The notes beneath the pieces are model-generated. The model was not told where the DNA came from, ran no database searches, and saw only the letters and a program-made list of their open reading frames with translations. Source: Nyssa sinensis (taxonomy: Eukaryota; Streptophyta; Magnoliopsida; Cornales; Nyssaceae). From it: a stretch of DNA of 64,000 nucleotides. Where the stretch lies: positions 7,746,001 to 7,810,000 of the forward strand of contig CM018032.1 in NCBI GenBank assembly GCA_008638375.1. Direction: 5' to 3'. Shown here in pieces: positions 48,101 to 58,946 of the stretch. A program made the translations under genes and the position numbers. Each line of letters opens with the position of its first letter. Position 1 is the stretch's first letter.

Positions 48101-50825
48101 TGACAAATATGAGCTTGACAGAAACAAAATATAAAGTGATAATACCACCTGTGCGCTAGCTGGGCAAAATCATCTTCTGACTCATCATCTTCATGATTTA
48201 CATTCACAAGAGGTGCAATTGAAGTTTCTGTCGTTTCTACTCCCACAGTAGGGGTTCCTTTTGCAATGTCATCATGTCGGCGAAGAACACGCTGCAAATC
48301 ATCATTCAATGCCAATCCCTTAAATAGAAGCTCCTCATCTCTGGGAGGGAAGCAACCACCAATATCAGAAATTAATTTAAAATAGTCAAAACTACCAAAA
48401 AAAGGCTATCCTATACTTACGCTGTATTGTTCACAAGAATCATGACACGCTTTTCGTAAGAACGACACTGGTCAACAAGGTCAACAATCACCTCTTGCTT
48501 TACACCCTACCATGAAATCCAGAACATTAAGAAAATAGTACAACTGATCAAACAGCATGCATAATGTTTTTTTTGTCATGACGAGAAATTTAATTCACTT
48601 ATGTTGAAAAGCAAATAAAAAGATCAAAATATTTCTAAAGATCTGCATTAGGGCCGGAACTCCACAAATGAAATCGCATGTATAAATCTAATAAATTAAT
48701 TTAAGCGGATGACAGAGGATCTAGTAGGGAGTTCCCCAATCTATGACTAGAGGCAATCTAAAACATTAACACTAGGTGGCAGGCCCTTCCAGCAATATTA
48801 GGATTAAATGTCCAATTCTACTATATTTGTATTTTTACCCCTCATTCTATTTCTGAAGAAATAACCTTTTCTGACAGAAATTTCCACAGATTCTCTCTTG
48901 ATCAATAATTTTTTGTTCAAGATGTTTTCTTCTGAAACAGATCTTTCCACCCCAACCATTTTTCCTCCAACAATGTCAGATTTTTGGAATTTTAATAATA
49001 GCAGCAAATGCTGACACAATAAAAAAGTATGAAATGTGTATAAATATAGAGAGAGAGAGAGAGAGAAAGAGAAAGTGTGTGTGTGTTTGAGGAAGAGGAA
49101 GTTTTGCTGGATTTTCAACACGCTGTTCTTTTTTTTCTTTTTCTTTTTTGTGGTAACTAAGACGCGTGCGCGCACACACATTTGTCCCAATTGGGAATTG
49201 AACCCTCAACCTCCTCTTTGGGAGGTGGAGGAGAAACAACTTGAGCTAACGCTTGGTGGTCTTTCAACAAACTATTCTTGAGATACTTAAAATAAAAAAT
49301 ATATATTTATGGGACTATCACAGGGTCAAGGATTAGGCCTTCAGAAATTATTATCTAGACATCATGAATCCCCCAGAAGTGGTGCAAGAAACACCTAACA
49401 GAAAGTACCTAAATCTTATCAGAGCTAACCCTGTGGTACCTTCTGACATTAGAGGTCACTCTAACCAGTCAAACATCAATCTCTTCCTAAAGTTTACTCT
49501 TAAACAACCTTCCTTCAATTTGAGTGACCTTAACAAAGGAATGCTCCTTTCTTGCCCTTCTTACGTACGTTTTGTCAAGTGACTATAGTTGGAGATGTTT
49601 CCATAGTTGTTGAGATATCAACGTCATTCGTAAATCTTTGTCCAAGCCATCAAGGTGTGATTGAGGGAGATGAAACAAGTGAATTCAAATGAAAATTTGG
49701 CCTTTGATCATACAATGATCTATTATCTTAGTCGCCATTCTGGGCAAACATTTGGGGATTCTCTGCCTTCTTTTTTTTTTTTTTGGGTTGGGTTGGGTGG
49801 GGTGGGGTGGGGTGCGGGACACAGCATTTTTTGAAAAAGTAGGACACAGATACGTCAATGACACGTTAAATATATATAATTTTATATATGACCAGATAAT
49901 AAAAACCGAACATTATTTTAATTAAAATTGACATAAAAACACAAAAATCACAAAAATATTATTAAAATATTAAACTAACAAAGCCAATAAATAAAAATTT
50001 CTTCATTTCTTCATTTAATCATCAACATCACAATTCAAGTTTCAAAACAAATTTATTAACTATTACATAAAACATATATATATATATATAACCAAAAAAA
50101 ATACAGAAGTAGAGAAAAGGAGGAAAAAATACCCAAAAAAAAAATTGTTTACTAACATGTCCTAACGTGTCCAGAATTTAGAAAAAATAAAACATTTGGA
50201 CTCTTTTTTTTTGCATGTCTGATACAAACACATGAACTAAAATAGAATATTTGTGCTTCATAAGTCACAACTAAGATTACATTTTGCATAATTTAGAATA
50301 ATCAATTAGGACAATTTCCTACCTATAAACATAACTATGATCAAATTTCACATCATCTCCTATTATAACTAATACAGGAAAAAAACTGAAGGAAATTTCA
50401 ATGAGTGTGGATCATGTACTTCACGACAAGATAACATGCTATCACCGGTAAGAAAATCATAATTTCCACGGATTCCACAATAAAGGCTGACATATTCCAT
50501 TGTGGCAATGGTTCAAATTTCCAATACAAAAATCCTTGGTTTAAATTGAAGTAACAAGAGGAAGAGAATGAAATATACTTGGACAAAAATATATATTCCA
50601 TGAAATAAATGGTTTTACCATGATGAACAAGCAAGCAACTTATCTAAGGTTTCTACAGAAGAATCTAGGGTGTGAAGAATCTCATATTCCCTACAGAACA
50701 AGATTCTTAAAAACAAAATAGGAAGAAAAAAGAATGTTATAACCTCACGATCCTGGGGATCCAAGGCACTAAGAATTTCCATTAACACATCTGCTAGTCC
50801 CTGAGCATTTTGAATATCTGGCAAG
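45176..50825 (-). CDS. TOM1-like (TOL) protein, GAT domain and C-terminal tail; VHS exons not found
   Basis: Four exons on the minus strand, 50825-50744, 48506-48421, 48340-48149 and 45833-45176, join in frame through GT-AG sites. The first encodes LPDIQNAQGLADVLMEILSA, the next GVKQEVIVDLVDQCRSYEKR, the third LALNDDLQRVLRRHDDIAKG: together the GAT domain of the TOL family. The last exon gives 219 codons of Pro/Ser/Gln-rich tail (NPTASIFSGQPTYDEPVP, YNQRQQFFEQQQAFSGGG) ending SKPNRSF. TOL proteins bind ubiquitinated membrane cargo and act as a plant ESCRT-0 substitute on endosomes. The N-terminal VHS domain must be encoded upstream, past 50825, but no VHS-like sequence was found up to 64000. 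The first visible exon opens mid-codon after a good acceptor, so a 5' exon is expected. Confidence 0.92.
47878..47904. repeat. Poly-C/poly-A tract in TOL intron
   Basis: About 17 cytosines followed by about 11 adenines in the 2.3-kb intron before the last exon. Confidence 0.85.
49121..49261 (-). mobile_element. tRNA-derived SINE, copy 1 of second family
   Basis: On the minus strand it reads GTTAGCTCAAG (box A like), then GGTTCAATTCC (box B), then an A/G-rich tail. TTTCAACA flanks both ends (49113-49120 and 49262-49269), a short target-site duplication. It lies in a TOL intron in the same orientation as the gene. Confidence 0.75.
49816..50245 (+). repeat. tgtcc-rich element, copy 3
   Basis: Collinear with 20595-20969: GGACACAG, TTGAAAAAGTAGGACAC, CACGTTAAATATATATAATT, TGACATAAAAACA and TTTCTTCATTTAATCATCAA appear in the same order. 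The right end is more decayed. It lies in a TOL intron. Confidence 0.6.
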
Positions 50826-51472
50826 CTGCATTAGAAACAAATCTTAAATTTATAGAAATGTAATCAATGTTTACAATAACCTAAAATTGTGGAGAAAATG
50901 AATTACAGGATATAAAGAAGCATTAGTACTGCTGGCAATTAATATTTGGTGAATATTTGGAAATAAAGATGCATTAACACATCTGCTGGAAATAAAGATG
51001 CAATCAGTTATCAGCTAATCATGGAAAAAAGTTTGATGAATATTTGGTGCTGAGAATAATATAATGCATGGCAATTAACAAGATACAACAGACAGAACAA
51101 ATAGCCTAATTACTCACTATATTAAGGCTACATGTTTTTTTTTAGGTAAATAAGGCTACATGTTAGTTGGTAATAAGAAAGAGAAAAGATGGTGGACTAT
51201 AGACCAATCACTCTCTGCCAGCGACAAATGCACGTCGGTCCCTCCAGTCACCTCACATGAATCATTATTCTCCCATTTATATTTGTGGAATGTATGCATG
51301 TATATGCACATATATATATAGGCAGATTTAGACAAACTAACTGACTAGATACACGACACATTAACACACCAGTAGCGGGCACCAAGACATTGCATGGAGG
51401 TGAGCCATCAATGTGGAGGTTATAATGGAAGTCTGCTGGTGGTGTGTGTGTGTGAAATGACGGTGAGGTATA

Positions 51473-51559
51473 GGGATGTTAATTGTGTTGTGTTGTGTTG
51501 TGTTCGTGTCATTTTAAATGGGTATTCAATTATATGGGTTGACTAGTTTAACACAATTC
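51473..51559. repeat. Left end of a GGGATGGTAAT-type element
   Basis: GGGATGTTAATTGTGTTGTG, CGTGTCATTTTAAATGGGTA and GGGTTGACTAGTTTAACAC resemble the left end of the element at 28181. The other end may lie past the nested insertions near 61,900-62,000 (AAATGGGTCGTCTCGTTTATGACATG), but this pairing is uncertain. Confidence 0.35.
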
Positions 51560-51595
51560 AAACATGTAATCCATTTTTTTTTTTACAGGTGATGC

Positions 51596-52994
51596 CATGG
51601 TATTAAATATCAGCCGTTACGTAACGGTTTTGAACCCTTCAATTCCGTTACACACCAATATATCAGTGTGTAGAAAATCCACAGGTGTAATGGCCGATAC
51701 CGTTATATAACGACCATTACAGACCAATATGTAACGGTATCAGCCGATACATAACAATAATAATACATTTTTCTCTTTTTTTCTATTCTAAGTACTAAAA
51801 AACTCATTTTTAGCAATAGATATAGTGATTTAAATTTATCAAACACAAGATTTGGAACTATAAATATGGTCAAAGTGTTTTAATGACTCCTGGAATTAAA
51901 TCTAATTATTTAATTCCACAAACTTAAAAATAAAATTTAATCTTATTAGATTTAGTAAATGTTACTTTAAAATGAATAAATTTTAGTTTAATATGATCAC
52001 TAGGCTACTTCTACAAAAAAAAAATTCTAATTGTAAAAATAATTTATTTGGTACTTTTGTTTTTGTATTTGTATTAATATTTTTTTTCTAAAATCATATA
52101 AGGTATCTTGAGTTTTTTTTTTTTGTGGTAGAGAACTAATATAATTCTTCACATTTACTTTTTTTTTTTGTTAAATTATGTGTTTATTTGGTTTTATTTA
52201 TGTTACCTAGAACGTAAATTGTTATGGTACGGGAAACGGGAACGTAAATCGTCACTTGTTATAGAACATGATACGTTAGGGGTAAGCTTCTTTGAATCGC
52301 TTTGTTGGAACAAAATATATTTTTTTGGAACGTGACATTTTTTTTATTGTATTTCTAACAATATATATATATATATATATATATATCAAAAAGATTTCAA
52401 CGAATCCAAGCCATTATAAAATAAAATTTCAATGATGTGTGTGTATTTTGCATGATTTTTTTGAAACTTTGGATATTTTAGATTAGAACGCTAAATCTTG
52501 TGTTCTAAATCGCTAATGATCCATGTTTTAGATCGTGTGATCCCAATTCGCAATTCGCTAGGGGGTGGAGCGAATTGTGGTAACTACTTTTAAGTCTACT
52601 AGTTAACAATTAATATTCATTATGTATTCTTTGTCTACGTTTTCTTTTTATATATTTTTGCTAAAATTACTTATAGTTGCATTTTTAATTATTAGTTGTC
52701 ATAGTTAGTCAAATATATTATCTCTTCTTCTTACTTTGATATAAAACCAATATAAAATTAAAGTAATTTTTATCATGGGAGTTATAAAAAAGACTAAAAA
52801 TAATTAAAAACATTAAAAAGTTACAAATTGGAGTAAAAACATGTATATTAGTAACTTTTAAGGGATTTTCTAGTGATTACAAAAAATTCATAGATGCGGC
52901 TCTTGATTCTTGTTACTTATTGACTGATACTCCTAATACCGTTTCACCGCTATCGCAACCATTACGTGTACCGATACCGCGATTTAAAACCATG
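51596..52994. mobile_element. hAT MITE-like element inserted in the SINE
   Basis: TIRs CATGGTATTAAAT (left) and CATGGTTTTAAATCGCGG (right, reverse complement) are flanked by 8-base duplications GGTGATGC (51588-51595) and GGTGATAC (52995-53002), one mismatch apart, as in hAT insertions. Ends are rich in CGTTACGTAACGG / CCGATACCG words. It contains a nested element at 52202-52586 and no ORF. Confidence 0.75.
52202..52586. mobile_element. MULE-like MITE, copy 1 (nested)
   Basis: Ends GTTACC...GGTAAC. It is a full-length relative, in inverted orientation, of the copy at 54335-54720: GTTACCTAGAACGT, GGAACGGGAACG-like, TCTAATGATCCATGTTTTAG and GCGAATTGTGGTAAC are shared. The flanks are too diverged for a firm target-site duplication. 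Confidence 0.7.
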
Positions 52995-53744
52995 GGTGAT
53001 ACACACACATGTCCCAACCGAGACGTGAATCATGCACCTCTCCCTTTGGAAGTGGTAGGAGATACCACTCAAGTTAACAACTAGTGGTAAACATGTAATC
53101 CATTTATACACAATCCATTAAACATATTTTCCCTATTTATATATATACCCCATTTTTATACAATATAGTGGAAGTTATGCATTTCTTAAATTAATTCAAC
53201 TCCAAAAATTTTTTTTAAAAAATATGGAAGATATCTTAAAATTTATAAATCTCATATATTCATGGTTGTTAGTATCATATGATACTTTTCGATACAGCAC
53301 TAAAACGATACGTGTCGTATTTTCGTATCGTATGATACGGTTGGCGTATCGTATTGACCGTATTGCACGATAAGTGCATTCCATAAAACGTGGTAGTTTT
53401 GCTGCAAATTTTTTTTTTTGTTTCTAATGCAAAAACAACGTTGTGTGGTCTATTCCTTTAAATAATTGATCGACTCTCACTTCTCTGTATTCGACCATTG
53501 AAGCCCTCCCAACCGAGAGACCTCATGATTGATTGGAAGCCATTCCTCTTCAATTGATTGAAGCATTCATCCATTCTCTGCATCTCATTGCCTTCAATCG
53601 ACAACCACAACTAGATAAATTACTCCTCTTTCGATTTTGGCCCTTGTTCTTCTTCCTACTCTCATCTTTGTTCTTCAATTTTTGAGCCTTAATTTTTGCC
53701 TTTTCCTCATTCCAAATTTCTTCAATTTTTTCAGCCTTATTGGA

Positions 53745-53942
53745 CGGCTTTTGAAGTCTGAAGCTCCGTGCTACCCTTGTTAAAGTTGTGTATTCTTGTT
53801 GAAGCCCTAAAGCTCTTTCGAAACTCTCATCTGAAACCATTGCAAGGCTTTTGAAGTCTGAAACTCTGTGCTACCCTTGTTAAAGTCATGTATTCTTGTT
53901 GAAGGCCTGAAGCTCTTTCGAAACTCTCATCTGAAACCCTTA
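53745..53942. repeat. About 100-bp tandem duplication in the hAT 5' region
   Basis: TTTTGAAGTCTGAA-CTC-GTGCTACCCTTGTTAAAGT...GCTCTTTCGAAACTCTCATC occurs twice in succession with few differences, upstream of the transposase start. Confidence 0.85.
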
Positions 53943-54720
53943 GGTATTTCTCATGCCTTATTTCTTTGTATAATTGATGTAGCTGTAAAATATGCTTGTT
54001 TGCTGCAATAAGCCAATAACTGATAACTCCTTGAGTGTATTATGTTTACTTCCAATTCTGCACACTATGCACAGTACTTTAATTTGTTTCTTGCTTGTTT
54101 ATTGTGCTTGTTTATATATTTATTTTTTTGGTTATATTGTAGTGCTATTTTGAATAAATGAAGAAGTCCGCAAAAAAAGCCACTCATAATCCCACTTGGG
54201 ATCATTGTGAAAAAGTGTCTGAAGGGAAAGATAGTAGGTTGAAATTAAAATGTGTTTATTGTGGAAATGCACATTGAGGAGGCATTTCATGAATACAAAA
54301 TCACTTAGCAGCCACTCATAAGGATGTAGTGCCTCATAGTTACCACAATTCGCTTTCCCCTAGCCAATTGTAATTTGGGATCGCACAATCCAAAACATAG
54401 ATCATTACTAATTTGGAAAGCAACATTTAGCGTTCCAATCTAAAATATCAAGTCCCAAAAATATTATACAATATACATCATTGAAATTTATTTTATAATG
54501 ACTTGAATTCATGAAAATTTTCTTATGCATATATATACATACAAATATTATGACAAATAAAATTAAAAAACATATCACGTTCCAAATAAACGTACTTCAT
54601 TCCAACAAAGCGATCTGAAGAAGCCTACCCCTGACGTACCACATTCTATAACAATTGACGATCTACGTTCCCGTCCCCGTTCCCGTTCCACGTACCATAA
54701 CGATGCACGTTCTAGGTAAC

Positions 54721-55244
54721 TGATGCAATACGCATTGTAAATGCATACTTGGCAGCATTAAAGCGTCATCGTGGAGAAAAATAGCAAAAATTGACCTTCC
54801 ATCTTTAAACAGCTATAACTTTGTACACAAGGGTCAAACATTAATTTTTAGTAATTTTATCATTTTTAGTAACTTTTAATTCTAGCCGAATATGGATCAA
54901 ATAAACTTAGATCTTCTTTTCGTTTTCATGAGCATCTTATTTTTGGTTGTATATTAGTTTTTAAAAGGTTTTGGATTTTGTCATATTTTTTGTCAAATTC
55001 ATATCTTTTCTTTTATGTTATCCTTTTTTGGTCATTAGGGTTTTAGCCTTATAAATATGTAATGATAGTAGTAGCTTTTTGGTGATAATAAAATTCTCTT
55101 GAGAATTATTTTCTCCTGCCTAACTCTTGGTATTCGTGAAAATCAACGAGTGTTAAATGCCTTTTGTTCCTAACATCTTTTTGTGAGAAGATCAACAGGT
55201 TCAAGAGAGGGTCGTGATTGGTTTTCCTACTATGCACTGCATCA
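54721..55244 (+). repeat. Gypsy LTR1 (plus orientation)
   Basis: Begins TGATGCAATACGC and ends ACTGCATCA. It contains the TATA-like GCCTTATAAATATG and is the inverted equivalent of LTR2 and LTR3. Confidence 0.85.
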
Positions 55245-55652
55245 GTTAATCATCCACAGTCCTTGCTCCTTGTCACAAATTCTACAATCGTTGGTACAAT
55301 GTCCCTGCATAGCTAAGGGGTAAGAATGCCCCTCGCATGTGCTTCTTCAGCTTCTCCCACAAATTAATCTTGTTTTTCCCCTGTCATTCCCAAGCCAGTT
55401 TTGTATGCTGCCACCAGGTTGCTGCCTTACCCCGGAACCTAGTAGCAACCAAATACACCTGTTCATTTGCAGGCACATCTTTAAAGTCCAAAACTTCCTT
55501 CACAGCAATAACCCAATCCAAAAATTCCTCGAGCTATAAACTCCCTTAGATATCCAGAATATCAATTCTTAATCTAGCCTCCCAACGTCGCGAGTCTAGA
55601 TCCATCCTATTTTGTTCTGCCATGGGCCTCCTACCCCTAGGAATGGGTTCAA
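55245..55652 (-). pseudogene. Extra gag fragment between LTR1 and LTR2
   Basis: Nearly the same as 57757-58165 of the main element (for example TGCTGCCACCAGGTTGCTGC, CGGAACCTAGTAGCAACC, TCTAGCCTCCCAACGTCGCG). It is bounded on both sides by LTR U5 ends, an arrangement no standard element has. Confidence 0.8.
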
Positions 55653-56184
55653 TGATGCAGTATGTAGTGGGAAAACCAATCACGACCCTCTCTTGAACCT
55701 GTTGATCTTCTCACAAAAAGATGCCAGGAACAAAAGCCATCCAACACTCGTTGATTCTCACGAACACCAAGAATTAGGCAAGAGAAAATAATTCTCAAGA
55801 GAATTTTATTATCACCAAAAAGCTACCACTATCATTACATATCATCATATTTATAAGGCTAAAACTCTAATGGCCAAAAAGGCATAAAATAAAAGAAAAG
55901 ATATGAATTTGACCAAAAATATGACAAAATCCAAAACCTTCTAAAAACTAAAATACAACCAAAAATAAGACGCTCGTGAAAGCAGAAAGAAGATCCGAGC
56001 TTATTTAACCCATATTCGGTTAGAATCAAAAGTTACTAAAAATGATAAAATTACCAAAAACTAATGTTTGACCCTTGTACACAAAGTTATAGCTATTTAA
56101 AGATGGAAGGTCAATTCTTGCTATTTTGCTCCACGACGAAGCTCCAATGCCGCCAAGTATGCGTCTGCAATGTGTACTGCATCA
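55653..56184 (-). repeat. Gypsy LTR2 (3' LTR, minus orientation)
   Basis: TGATGCAG...CTGCATCA ends. The pol reading frame of the element runs on into this LTR's U3 for about 20 codons (IADAYLAALELRRGAK then TAG). Confidence 0.85.
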
Positions 56185-58428
56185 TCCTCCCTGGGTTGGA
56201 GAGAATTTGCCCTCGAATTCAAAAAGTAATCATCCAAGCTGTCACCTCGATATGGAATAAGATGTTTGACATTAAACACATCGGATGTACGAATATGACT
56301 TGGCAATTTCAGACAATAGGCATTGAAGTTAATTTTCTCTAGCACTTCCAAAGGACTAATTTTTCATGCTGCCAAATTGTTTTATTGCCCCACCGAAAAA
56401 CGGTCCTTCACCAAAATAACCCACACAAAGTCCCCAATATCAAACTCAACGCGACGTCGTTTTTTATTAGCAGCACTTTTATATTTAGCAGTTGCCTCTA
56501 CCAAATTATGCTCAGTGGACTTGTGAATTTCATGAATTTGAGAAATCAAATCCTCTGCCTTATCATTGACTCGTTTCAAAGCAGGAACATGAGCCAAATC
56601 AATCTGATGTTAGACATCCCATAGAGGTGGAAGTTCTGCTGCTAATTTATCAAGAAACACATCATCATACTCATCAATTAACCCCCTCACCGATTCAGGA
56701 ATTTCCCCGTCTTCAATGCTCTCTTTTGTTATCAACAAATGTATTATTCCAGTATTAGACATCGCCTCAATGAATTGACTTCTGGACAAAAGGAAAGACC
56801 CATCTCCTACTGTCGGCTTTGGCGACTCCTTTCTTTTGGATGTAAGTGTGATCTTACAATTGTTAAACATGAAACTATAAGTGCTCTTCCTCCCATCATG
56901 ATATACGCACCTATCAAATTGCCACGGTCTCCCCAATAAAACATGACAAGTATCCATGTGTACCACATCATACCAAATTTGATCCTTATAGTTTGAACCA
57001 ATAGAAATAGACACTAAACAATGTTTGGAGACAATTACCTCGTTACCCTTCTTGAGCCATGACAGCTTATAGGGGATGGGATGTTGTTCAGTTGTTAACC
57101 CCAACTTTTTGACAACTTCCTCTAAGATCACATTCTCACAGCTTCCGGCATCAATATTGAATCGGCACACCTTCCCCCCTACCGTACAAGTGGACTGGAA
57201 GATGTTATTGCTCCACCATCCATCCCCTTCCTCCAACAAAGGACCCTTTCGCCGCCAACTACCTCCTCTTGTGGACTATCATTGTCAGCGACATCAAAAA
57301 TGAGATCTTGCTCAAAGTCATTGATCTACTTTGGCAAAATCTCTTCACTATCCACAAACAGACCCTTCCCATATCGGTCGCTCTTTTTGCAGTCTGCCAT
57401 ATGATGCCCAGGTTCTCCACAATAGAAACAACGCACTCCGCTGCCCATAGCAAGAGCTCTAGTAGGCTGACCTCCAATTCCCTGTTGTCCCGCAACCCTT
57501 GGGTTGGAGTGGGTAATATGTGGATTACAATTATTATTGCTACCTCCAACTCCTGCATTACCACCAACCCCAACACTCCACGTGGAATTGCTCAATATCT
57601 GACTAATCTGTTTCTCTAACACAAGGGCTCACTGGTGTGTATCAGAAACAGTAAAAAGGTCAAATAGATTAAGGGTATCCTGAAGTTGAGGTCGCAAACC
57701 CCCAATCAATTTGCCAAATCATTGCGTGCAATTAATTGGTAGAACTTGGACGTATAATCATCCACAGTCCTTGCTCCCTGTCACAAGTTTTGCAATCGTT
57801 GGTACAATATCCTTGCATAGTTAAGGGGTAAGAACGCCCCTCGCATGTGCTTCTTTGGCCTCTCCCACGAATTAATCTTGTTTTTCCCTGTCGTTCCCGA
57901 GCCATTTTTGTATGCTGCCACCAGGTTGCTGCCCTACCCCGGAACCTAGTAGCAACCAAAAACACCAGTTTATTTGCAAGCACCTCTTTAAAGTCCAGAA
58001 CTTCCTCCAAAGCAATAATCCAATCCAAAAATTCCTCGGGCTATAAACTCCCTTGGAATTCTGAAATAGCAATTCTTAATCTAGCCTCCCAACGTCGCGA
58101 GTCTAGATCCATCCTATTCTATTCTGCCATGGGCCTCCTACCCCTAGGAATGGGTTCAACAAAAGCGTATGGATTGTCACACTCATCCTCCAAGGCCTCC
58201 TCATCCCCAATTGAAAGTATGGATGGGGAACGGTTTCCAAGCCAATGGCCAGCCATCAATGCTGCAACCTGGGCAGTCAAAGCTTCCATCTGTTGCCTCT
58301 GTGCTTCAACTTGTTATCGTCGTTGGGTTACATCATCTTGCTCCAACACCTTGTTGAGAGGCACGTTTCAAACACCAACATGTCTTCGTGGTGGCATGGT
58401 CTCGAACGAATGCGACTCTAATACCATC
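56121..58428 (-). pseudogene. Ty3/gypsy gag-protease joined to integrase C-terminus (RT, RNase H and integrase core deleted)
   Basis: Minus-strand order: gag (58160-57730, DWIIALEEVLDFKEV in the ORF); zinc knuckle CFYCGEPGHHMADCKK near 57376-57440; retropepsin-like domain 57239-56610 with FNIDAGSCENVILEEVV (the usual D-S/T-G appears as DAG) and HVLLGRPWQFDR; then ELPPLWDV and, after a TAA, straight into DLAHVPALKRVNDKAEDLI, an integrase C-terminal segment with FDIGDFVWVI and VFNVKHLIPYRGD. About 3 kb of RT, RNase H and integrase core expected between these is absent. The element depended on others to move. Confidence 0.85.
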
Positions 58429-58946
58429 TGATGCAATGCGTAGTGGGAAAATCAATCACGATCCTCTCTTGAACCTGTTGATCTTCTCACAGAAAGATTC
58501 CAAGAACAAAAGGCACCCAACACTCGTTGATTCTCACAAATATCAAGAGTTAAGCAAAAGAAAACAATTCTCAAGAAAATTTTATTATCACCAAAAATCT
58601 ACCACTATTATTACATATCATCATATTTATAATGCTAAAACTCTAATTGCTAAAAAGGCATAAAACAAAAGAAAAGATATGAACTTGACAAAAAATATGA
58701 CAAAATCTAAAACCTTTTAAAAACTGAAATACAACCAAAAATAAGACATTCGTGAAAATGGAAAGATTTGAGATTATTTGACCCATATTCGGCTAGAATC
58801 AAAAGTTACTAATAATGATAAAATTATTAAAAACTAATGTTTGACCCTTGTGCATAAAGCTATAGTTGTTTAAAGATGGAAGGTCAATTCTTGCTATTTT
58901 GCTCCACGACGACACTCCAATGCCGCCAAGTATGCATACTGCATCA
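58429..58946 (-). repeat. Gypsy LTR3 (5' LTR, minus orientation)
   Basis: TGATGCAATGCG...ACTGCATCA ends. It is collinear with LTR2 throughout, including CACCAAAAATCTACCACTAT and TAACTAATGTTTGACCC-like phrases, with modest divergence. Confidence 0.85.

Larger units (their letters stand above)
51577..53088 (-). mobile_element. SINE, copy 2 of second family, split by a hAT MITE
   Basis: A perfect 17-base duplication (AAACATGTAATCCATTT) flanks the element at 51560-51576 and 53089-53105. The SINE halves are 51577-51595 (tail, T-run on the plus strand) and 52995-53088 (CATGTCCCAACCGAGACG ... ACCACTCAAGTTAACAACTA). The latter corresponds to the tRNA-like part of the SINE at 49121-49261. The split is caused by the insertion at 51596-52994. 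Confidence 0.75.
54721..58946. mobile_element. Rearranged Ty3/gypsy composite with inverted outer LTRs
   Basis: Order: LTR1 (+) 54721-55244; minus-strand gag fragment 55245-55652; LTR2 (-) 55653-56184; minus-strand IN C-terminus, protease, zinc knuckle and gag; LTR3 (-) 58429-58946. The five bases GTAAC occur before 54721 and at 58947-58951, a target-site duplication for the whole block. LTR2/LTR3 and the region between form one element on the minus strand; LTR1 and the extra gag piece are additional. Confidence 0.8.

Noticed and set aside
53550..53840. 96-codon Lys/Glu-rich minus-strand open frame
   Set aside because: It lies within the tandemly duplicated 5' region of the hAT element, antisense to its transposase, and has no known domain.
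57847..58431. 194-codon plus-strand open frame
   Set aside because: Antisense of the gypsy gag region, which reads sensibly on the minus strand.
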